Assembly (NCBI GenBank): GCA_907163345.1
Contig: CAJQUN010000014.1
Location: forward strand, 4,340,001-4,404,000
Reading direction: 5' to 3'
Origin: Haberlea rhodopensis
Taxonomy: Eukaryota; Streptophyta; Magnoliopsida; Lamiales; Gesneriaceae
DNA: 64,000 nt
Within the stretch, counting starts at the first letter, position 1; each line of letters opens with the position of its first letter. The position numbers were made by a program, and so were the translations under genes. Positions 55,345-64,000 of the stretch are shown here, piece by piece. The notes beneath the pieces were generated by a model that worked only from the letters and a program-made list of their open reading frames with translations, was not told the origin of the DNA and did not search any database.

Positions 55345-58300
55345 ATGCCCAAAACAGAATTATCAGATGCAGAATCATTGGAAGATTCCTCATCAGAAGA
55401 AGAAACAGAAAATGAAAAGAACGGTTTGGGAAACCTGATACAGTACGAAAGGGAGAGATTGAAGAGAATCGAAGAGAACAAACGGAGAATGGAGGCTTTG
55501 GGATTGCATAAAATGGCAAGTTCTTTTATGGGTTCTGTTCGAAATGCGCATAATAGGAAGAATGAGAAAAAGGGTAAGAAAAAAATGGTTGATGAAGATG
55601 AAGAGTACAATCCAACTGAAGAGGAAATGAGCTCTTCAGGCGAAGAAGACGAGGAATTTTCCGGGTCTGAAAAGAAAAAGGTATTGTATTTTCTCCTTTT
55701 TCATGGTTTGAGCTGTTGAGATGCCATAAATATGTACAATGATGAACATTTCGGCGTATGGAGGTAGACTCAAATTACAACTTTAGACAATTCGAAAATA
55801 TTTTTTCTCAAGGGCACAAATGTGTTTCCTTCTATCAGTTATATACTTATATTTATCGACTTTTTTTATTCTTTGGCTTTTATTGTGGTATCATGATTGT
55901 CTATGCGGCTTATCTACTTGCTACAAATTTTAGGAAGATAGTTCTATAACTTGTTTATGAATGACAATTTCTATGTTGCGTTTTCTCTGGGAATTTTGGA
56001 GTAGAGTGCGGAAACTGATAGTCGGCATCCGCAAGAATAATGTACTTTAAAAGTAGATAATGTTAAGCCAAGTTTTACAGGATTTATAGGTAATCTTTCC
56101 GTCCTTAATCAGTGCATGTGCACGTATATTTCATTTTTAAGCTGCTATTGTCAAATTCGTCATGAACGGAGCATTTCTTGCCAGTAGAACTAGACCGGAG
56201 CATTTCTTGCCAGTAGAACTAGGTTGTACTGGTGTTTTGGTGATTCAAAGATGTTTGTTTATTGGTTTAACAACTATGAATTTTTTTTTACAGGGGAAGA
56301 GGAATACTTCAACTCCTAAGAAGCATGGCCCTGCTAAAAAGCTTACCTTTACCTCCGATTTTGTGGACGATAATGATTTAATGCAGGTTTTAAAACCAAT
56401 ACTCTTACATGCATTGACTAATGAGCTTCTTCTTTTCTTCTACTGTGTTAGTTTGATGTTACAGGGAGTTACGGAACTTCTGAATATTTGTGTTTTGTAT
56501 TTAAGGTTAAATTTAAATACTCATCTTATTTTATGCAGGCAATTGCTCTGTCACTACAAGATTCTGCAGGGTTTTTAGATGTAAAAAGCGGTTCTCTTCC
56601 CCAAAGTCCTGGTGTGAATCTTAGGGACAATTCAACTTCTACAACCTCTGGCACGATTTTCGTAGATTCATGTAGTGATAAAAGAAACAAAAATCTCTAT
56701 GTTCAGGATGATTCAGGAAAGAGGAAGAGAAAAAAACCAGTGGGTGTTAATTACTTCTGTGCCAATCAACATGGGAAATTTATTACTTGCTTACATATTT
56801 AATGACTGCAGATTACAAGACGTGTGCAAATGTCTGAAGATGAAGTGCTTATACACTTCTTTCAGTTCGATGGTAATGAGTTTATTTTGTTAATATCTTC
56901 TCTTCGTGTAGAAATTACATGATCTTGAAAATCCCAACTTTTTGATTTATATCTGGTTCTAATTCGTTCTTATCTCGATTCAAAGACTTTGTTTTCAATT
57001 TGAAAGGAAAATTGTTATGAACTTGAAAATGTGTCCATGTTCATAGTGGAGAGTTACCCTATGTAGTTGCAGAACTAAGTGGACAGGCTTGCCATTTTGT
57101 TTTGAAGGCTTTGATATTTTTTTTGCTCTTCAAGCGGAAATTCAGCTAATGCCAAGGCTAAGTATTAGTAGGGCTGATGTGATCTTTCATTCTGTTTAGT
57201 CTCATAGTCTCTTCAAACTTTAGAATTATTCAATAATGAGGTGACATTTTTAACTATCTATTACTAATTTTGTGCTTCAAAATAATATTTGCAGCTGGTT
57301 CAAAAGAAGCAACTACACTGTTCATATTTTGTAACAAGTAGCATTAGAACATAACCATTTACAAATTGTTCTTTTTTTTGCTCTTTCCTTAAATTCCTGT
57401 CATGGACAGAAACTGGGATCGGGGGATTCTATCTAAGAGATATTCGCAGGCTAGCCGCAGCGCATGATTTTACATGGTCGGAAAAGGATATGGCAGATAT
57501 GATACATTTCTTTGACAGTGATGGAGATGGAAAGGTCATTATTTTTTCAACTTCTCAATTTTTACATATTACGGTTTGATATTTCTATATATAGTTTTCC
57601 AGATTTGCTAGCAGCATGATTTTATTACTGAACATGCACGCAAATTGAAAAGTATTAGTTCTTGCCTTTACACACAGCTAGGCAACTCATGATTTTATTC
57701 GATATGAAACCTTGCATGGGATTAATTTCGCAATCATGAATTAAAAATCTGACGAACACTGTATTTTTTCTTCTAAATATCAAAAGAGTCCGGAATCAAA
57801 CTTGAGACATCACATCTTAACTGCATCAGTAGAAGAGTGTCTTCTTAAAAATGGATTTACCCTTCTGGAGTTGTTAGTTACAATTTTACTATGTCCTTCA
57901 TGCTGTCATTTCGAAGATTTACATCTCGTTCTGGAAGCATTTTCTTGCCTTTTGTGTGGCTGCTAGTGCTAACACGGCACAACAAGTGAAATGTGATATC
58001 TGGACTGCTGTAAATTTAAAAGATTTGAATTGTCTCGTTTTCAGCGTCAACTATAGTTTTTGATACAACTTGCAATATCCATGGACTAACCATTTTGTAT
58101 GCATTGCTAAAAACGACCTATAATTTTTGCAGTGGTATAAAAATGATGAATTTGTAAAGTCAACTACCTTTGTATGATGCCACGGTTTATTTACCATGTT
58201 AATATGTTTTCTCTAAATAGTTCAACTTCGATGCTCTGTAACTAATTTTGCGCATACATCTTTTTAGATAACCCTTGACGACTTCCGCGAGATTGTACGC

Positions 58301-58719
58301 CGATGCGACATGCTAAAAAGACCCGATCAGGACATGAATGGTAAGATTTGTCCTTGTTCTGTACCCAAGAATGTTGCAACTTGACACTGTAAAACTATCC
58401 TGGTTGTGGAGTTTGATAACTTGAGAGGACAAATAATTTGAATTTTAAAACTCATAGTTTCATGATTTAGATAGCATTTGGAAATGGTTGTTGACAATGA
58501 AGATTCGAACTGGTCAATGGCTGTCTTTACTGTGTTGAAATGTCTACTATGCCCCTAGCAATATTATTATTTGCCTGCCATGATTTGGCACCTTAATCAA
58601 ACGTTTCTACTGGTAGAACCGTAATTTGATTGCATAATCATCGTCATAAATCTTGTCTCCATTGAGCTATTTGTAAAGTAAAATTTGATAATTGTTATCC
58701 TCCCTTTCTTTCAGGTTAA
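55345..58719 (+). CDS. UIM and EF-hand domain protein
   Basis: Seven coding exons by reading: 55345-55680, 56294-56386, 56539-56739, 56812-56872, 57410-57534, 58268-58340 and 58715-58719, all with GT-AG borders and consistent phases, giving 297 residues. The N-terminal 110 residues are acidic/basic low-complexity (SSSEEETENEK, EEYNPTEEEMSSSGEEDEE), likely nuclear. Residues about 130-155 read DFVDDNDLMQAIALSLQDSA, a ubiquitin-interacting motif (Ala-x3-Ser core). A KRKRKKP stretch near residue 205 looks like a nuclear localisation signal. The C-terminal part has an EF-hand pair: a degenerate first loop (FDETGIGGFYLRDI) and a canonical loop DSDGDGKITLDDF. The start at 55345 is the first Met of the conserved acidic region; an in-frame ATG at 55177 exists upstream. 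A plant homologue family is known only as calcium-binding EF-hand proteins of unknown function. Confidence 0.88.
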
Positions 58720-59787
58720 GAGGCTCTCGTTGCATACATTCAACTGAAGTCCTTACATGTTTAACTTCAGAAATTTCTCTGTATTTTCATGGAGAAACTT
58801 CCTTAAAAGTCTCTTCTCTTTATACATATGAAAAATTATCAAATTATCTATACTCCCTAAAAAATCAATAAGTAATCCAATCCGTTCACAAACTTTTCAA
58901 GTTACCTCAAATATTATTCAGTTATATCTGAAATTATTAAATTCCAGCCAGTTTCGAATGTATTCAATTGAATTTTTAATAACCAATTTGTCTTTTGTTC
59001 ATTTGTAAGTTTTAATGCATTCATAGAAATGCCATGAATCTATATTATATATATAATGTATGAGATACCTAAAGTGAATTTACAATAATACTCGAACATG
59101 TGTTGTCAAATAACAAAGATGATCAATGTGCTAAATGATCGTACTTCGTTAAGCTCATGCTAATTTGGATAACCACAAAAAAAAAAAAAAAATGAATGGT
59201 TAGGTATTTTAATACAAAATTAATTTGAAAAAAAAATCACTACATCCTAAAAGTCAAAATTAAAACAATTACCACCTCAGTTAAAAACAAAAAAACATTA
59301 TGTGTATACAACACTTATAAATGAGGATTAGTATGTCTAAAACATGAAGTGAGAATGAACTCATAGCGTATTTTAATTTTTTTGTCGGTCGAAACTGATA
59401 AACGACGCTGCACTGCTCTCTTCCAAATTATGAAACAAAATAGTTCGTGAGATTTTTAACTTACCAACCACTTGAGCTATTTTGGAAGAAAAAATGTCAT
59501 TGCAATCTCATTTTCATGTACAAGATGAAAAAAGAACTGTGATATCTCGAACATACTGCATAATATACAGAAATAACCATGTTGAATCTGTCAAGTCACT
59601 CAAGTCCAAGAAATTACACAAAACATGAAACCCAATGTAGGCATGTTTTCTACAGTCAAACAAACATCTAAATTCAATAATAAAGCAACTTACATGCGAC
59701 GCATCATCTTCAATGTCCTAATTTTTTTAACAGGCAGGCACAAACTGAGGAATCCAAACAAGTTTTGAGCAGATCGAGTTTCATTCG
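58720..59787. other. intergenic region between convergent genes
   Basis: Contains the 3' ends of the UIM/EF-hand gene (plus) and the VAP gene (minus). AT-rich, with no further gene. Confidence 0.6.
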
Positions 59788-62639
59788 TCATGTTCTCTTT
59801 AACAGAAACCCTACCAGAATCCCAATCAAGCCAATGATGATGACATACTTGAATGGAATACCACCATGGCTTCTATTGCCTTGATGTTTCAACAGCTCCT
59901 GCACATTAATAATAAAAGTGAATGGTTGAATTGCTATGAACAAAGGACACGATCTTTGCATCATGAACAAGCTGCATGCGATGTGTAAAAAACATCAGTA
60001 TCATACACAGAAGCATACTCCAGGACGTCCTGCACAATCACATTCCCAAAAGCTCAATCGGCATTTTGGTAAGTTGCACCACACATTGCAATACAAATTT
60101 GGACTCAGTCTGAATGCAAATGCTTTGGTTGAAGAATTTTGCTATATCTCAAATCATCAGTTTCATCCATCACTAGGAACAATTTTGTAACAAAATGGAA
60201 CTTCATAATTTCAAAGAGAACATAAAATATCCCAGATGCTTTCTAAACCCATGACTGAAAATCAACAATAATTTTATAACATCATGAATTATGCTGTTTC
60301 CCATTCTAGGTTATTTCCATTCGCAAAAAAATTTGTCTAGATAAGTCAATATTATTTGTATATTTATTTCCATTTTGTGGTGGTTCAAGAGAGGAGGAAA
60401 CACTCACAAGCTTTACTCGTCTAAGAAGTCAAAATATCAAGTACCAGAAAAAAGGAGTGTTACCATTTCTTGCTGAAGCTTCTTATTTTGCTGAATAGCA
60501 TTTCGTTTCTCCTCAGTCAACTTAGAAATAATGTCCTTAACCTACAATTGAGACAAGAATTGTCTAAATATCCTCCTCGATAGAGAATAAACTTAAAAGA
60601 TTCCATCAGTTCTATCAAAGAAAGCACAACAATGTCGTCCACAAATGTGCTCCAACAATAGACTTGAGTAATTAATGTATCACAAAGCACGTGACTCTAC
60701 ATTGAGTAACTCATTACTAACTGGCTACAGATAGAGAGTAGTTTAAGAACAGGCCATGATCAAACATTCATGACCAACAAATTATGAGTATCAGCAGTTG
60801 ACAGCTGCAACTGTTAGTCAAGATATGAACGTTGCTATTTAATCCTAAGGTGTTGCCATGAAATATAATATGGATTCATTCAGGATTCGGTCAATAGCAA
60901 GGACATCTGAATTATAACAACGGACTGTAAATATGAGTAATTATCTAAAGGAACAAAAAAAAATATGTAAAAGAAATTGAAGTATGTTTGAACACTCAAA
61001 AAGGTGCAAAAAAATGACATCTAAAGCAGAGTCAGGTTGTCAGTAAAAGCCAACATATGCAAAGGGATTACTAAAGAAAATAACAGAGACGCAAAGGTGT
61101 GAATACCTTTGTAGGTTGTAAGTTAATATTAACATATGCCAAGGGGAGGATATCTTTGCACATTACTGACAAAAATCCAATAATAACATGCAACGAATAA
61201 CTTGAATCACAAACAATGATGGATATAACCTCTGGTGCGCTCTCGTGAGACTCAGTAAATGCTTTTGACATCTGCAAAATTATTTAAAAAAATTAAATGT
61301 TCAATTATTCATGTACTTGACATACATTATGTATAGTGAAATCTAATATTCAAATCAAGAACCCGAGACTCACAATGTTGAATTCAGGAGTCTGATTCAC
61401 AGTCCCATTGTCTGATACTGAAGCCCTCGGTGAAGAGCCTTCCTCCGACCCTTCTCGCACAGGAGAAGGTGGTCGTGGCGGTGGGACGTAGGTGACCTTC
61501 AACTTGCATTCATCAACCTGATTTCCCGATCCTTTGTTGAACTATAGATAAGCTCACACATGAAAATTCTTTTATCACTTTTTGTAACAAACATAGCTTA
61601 TGTGATGAAATTGCATATGATAGTAATATAATATTACCATTTCTGGAGTAATATCGTTTGATGTAATTCCAGGCTTCACCATTACACTCTGAAGGAGAAA
61701 CTTATCCCTGCATTGCATGTCCGGTGGTGCCTCTTTTTGAGCTTGCATCGTTACTGAATGACAGAGCAACTAGAAAATCAGCAATCACTTCAAGGCTTGA
61801 AAGAAGCATCTCAATATAAAATCAATATTTCAAACACTATCCCAGCATCCAATAACTTTTAATGCGAACTATAAATGAAGGGATAGAAACATGAAAAATA
61901 ATTGATCAATAGGGGTCAGCATATGCACGCGGACACCAGGGCAGACTACGATTGTAGCAAAAGGTTGACGTGCCCATTTAAAGTACATTAGGGCGAGGCT
62001 ATCCTTACAATTTAGAAATACACAAAATCTTGCATCTTTTATCATTTGTGCGGAGATCCCCCCCCACCACCTACCGGTTTTGCCTCAGCCTTACACACTC
62101 TAGAGCGAGAGAAAGATACCTATGACATCGCAAGCCGAGTGAGGCACAACTACTCCAGTATTCGGCCTCACACAATACTTCTTTGGATTTGTAGTCTTCA
62201 CCTGAATATCACAAATTAAATATAAAAAAATATAAAAACCAAACAATTCGACACCCTGAGAGAACCAATGAACCTTCCTTTAATTTTGTATCCAATTGAA
62301 GACAAACAAAAGTTATACCTTAAAGGCGACATAACCATCGGATTTGTTGGTCAATTGAATGGAACAAGAGATCTGCTTCTTCAATTCGACTTTTTTGCAA
62401 ACCAGAAATATAGTTAATAAAAAACAAATAACTCGAAATTAAAACTCAACGCACAGATCTAAAACAACAGAAATTAAGGCAATTATTCTCCTAAAGATTA
62501 CCATGAAAAAGGCATTTCAAACCCACACACACGAATGAAAATTCTAAACAAAGATAATAGATAAAGAAAATAAATATAAAAAATTACACGGGAATTGAAG
62601 TTCAAGAGGTTCGATTAGGAGAAGGTCTCCGTTACTCAT
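59788..62639 (-). CDS. VAP27: vesicle-associated membrane protein-associated protein (VAP27 type)
   Basis: Eight minus-strand exons: 62639-62588, 62389-62319, 62201-62120, 61753-61638, 61541-61374, 61271-61230, 60541-60464 and 59898-59788, with GT-AG borders and consistent phases, giving 239 residues, the usual VAP27 length. Residues 1-125 form the MSP domain: start MSNGDLLLIEPLELQFPFEL, then LTNKSDGYVAFKVKTTNPKK and YCVRPNTGVVVP, followed by TMQAQKEAPPDMQCRDKFLLQ. This is the face that binds FFAT-motif partners. Then a Pro/Ser linker (PPPRPPSP), a coiled coil (KLTEEKRNAIQQNKKLQQE) and a C-terminal tail anchor ending GGIPFKYVIIIGLIGILVGF then LLKRT. VAP27 proteins tether the ER to plasma membrane, actin and endosomes. 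No defect is visible. Confidence 0.96.
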
Positions 62640-63345
62640 TTCCAAGCGGATCTCTAATCTACCCGCCAAGAATTGATGGTTCGGAGAATCCCGGTGGCGG
62701 AGAAGAGCTTTTCCGGCAGCGGCGATGGAACTTAAGTACGGTTTCACCGCAAAAACACCGAGGTTAATTAAGAAAGAAAAGGCAGAATCAGATAATAAAT
62801 ATTTTTTAAATGTATAAATGTGAAACGTGGAAAGTGCAATGTCTATCGAACATTGGCTGTTTTACTAAATGAAATCGCATTTTCATGCCGGAGCTGTTGT
62901 CGCTATGTAATTAGGCGACACACATGGAATCGCGCCAGCTGTAAAAGGCGCTTTAAGCTTTTCACTGTAAATTAAGTTCATTTAAATTATTGTTCCTGAT
63001 TATGTGTATTTTAATTGCGAAACAAGATAGGCATATCTATACAATTTATAGGCTGTTAGGCGGGATTATTGGTAACAAAGCCATGTTGTTTTTCAAATAG
63101 GTAATTTAAATCTCTATAGTTTGAAATAAACAATTTATCTCACTGTATTTTTAAAAATAGGCAGTTTATTCCTTATGATTTGAAAATATGCAGTTTATCT
63201 TTTTAGATTGTGAATATGAGCAAAACACCCGTCTGTATATGATTTGTGTGAGGTAGTAATGTGCTATATTTTGCAATCCACAGTGGATAAAATACATATT
63301 TATAAACTACATGATGGTAAAATATCTATTAATAATACCACATAG
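62640..63345. other. promoter side of VAP27 and AT-rich intergenic DNA
   Basis: The first 150 bp upstream of the VAP27 ATG probably hold its 5' untranslated region. Beyond that is AT-rich sequence without a gene. Confidence 0.5.
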
Positions 63346-63781
63346 GGGTAAACTCTATGATGTGCGGATACTCCTAAACATTACTCGGTACAGTGTGACA
63401 TGACCCACCGGCATGTCCAACATAGAAATGATACTTTTGAATGTTAATTGTATAATTTAAAAAGTTTCTGGCTAAAATAAAACTTAGACGTGTTAGTTAA
63501 ACTTTATATTGATTGATATAATATACATTTATTGTTAGTATGAGTGATACTATAATGATTTCATTGACATGCATTAATTTATTATATGCTTCTTGAATTT
63601 GGTAAGAATATTTTTGTTGATTTTACATGATTTTAGAATTTAAAAAATGAGAATTTTAGTATTTGTAATATAGTATTATATTACAAATATATATATAGGC
63701 GTGTCTCAGCCGTATCGTATCCTAAATTTTTTTGAATATCCGTGTCGTGTCGTGACAGTGCTCGTGCATCAGGGTAAAATA
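63346..63781. mobile_element. possible MULE-type MITE
   Basis: 63356 begins tatgatgtgcggatactcc; the right end in reverse complement reads tgatgcacgagcactg. Flanks gggtaaactc (63346-63355) and gggtaaaata (63772-63781) share seven leading bases, suggesting a decayed 9-10-bp duplication. End sequences resemble the element at 50287. Confidence 0.45.
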
Positions 63782-63825
63782 CAAGCCATATGCTGTAAAA
63801 TGACTATTAGCAATACCACACAAGC

Positions 63826-64000
63826 AGGGGCGAAGCTACATAGAAAAGAGAAAGACACATCTATATTTTTCCCCCTCCTAAAAAAACCTATAATATATCC
63901 CATAAATATTTTGGTTAGATTCACCCAACACACCTACATAGATGATGTTTAAAAGTTGCTAAAAGATCTATATGTGGACCAATTTGACTTGACTTTGAAA
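63826..64000. mobile_element. possible hAT-type MITE end, cut by the window edge
   Basis: caggggcgaagctacat resembles the terminal repeat caggggcggagccac of the MITE pair at 2126. The other end would lie beyond 64000. Confidence 0.35.

Noticed and set aside
1..64000. CRISPR arrays, bacterial operons, organelle transfer, toxin genes
   Set aside because: Looked for and not seen; tandem arrays here have no CRISPR-type repeat-spacer structure, and no organelle gene text was recognised.

Overview
This is nuclear DNA of a flowering plant, probably a eudicot. Evidence: spliced GT-AG genes with AT-rich introns, plant-only families (PLATZ, a GOLVEN/RGF peptide, VAP27), plant Ty1/Copia, Ty3/Gypsy-Tat and Tekay-like retrotransposons, several MITE families and an integrated plant pararetrovirus. 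I cannot name the species. There are no bacterial operons, CRISPR arrays or phage. I found no clear undescribed system; the most unusual objects are old, broken mobile elements. Layout: 1-1055 is the N-terminal part of a Mutator-like transposase on the minus strand, preceded by a 26-G run, a 129-bp tandem duplication and six near-perfect palindromes. 1744-2760 is a LINE 3' end split by two tandem hAT-type MITEs. 3017-16562 is a decayed minus-strand Copia element into which a younger plus-strand Copia element (6465-15003, LTRs of 1480 bp, GATAT target duplication) inserted. 17890-19224 is a PLATZ transcription factor gene. 19225-25800 is intergenic with a tRNA-derived SINE, a hairpin, a nested palindromic element and a 430-bp hAT MITE. 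25854-26498 is a GOLVEN/RGF peptide precursor gene on the minus strand. 29986-30702 is a Tourist-like MITE. 31039-42127 is a decayed minus-strand Ty3/Gypsy Tat element with archaeal-type RNase H, 98-bp tandem repeats and an extra gene in antisense orientation; its gag is split by a 1.8-kb solo LTR. 43252-46198 holds a CCCH zinc-finger gene fragment and a chimeric retroelement with complex tandem repeats. About 47050-54945 is a near full-length endogenous pararetrovirus (Caulimoviridae), decayed and carrying a MULE-type MITE. 55345-58719 (plus) encodes a UIM plus EF-hand protein; 59788-62639 (minus) encodes a VAP27/MSP-domain ER protein. The two genes converge. The right end is AT-rich with further MITE-like pieces. 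Four host genes look intact: PLATZ (transcription), GLV/RGF (peptide signalling), the UIM/EF-hand protein (calcium/ubiquitin-related, role unknown) and VAP27 (ER contact sites). Nothing links them functionally. All retroelement and viral reading frames are broken by stops and frameshifts. All coordinates, splice sites and difference counts were read by eye.
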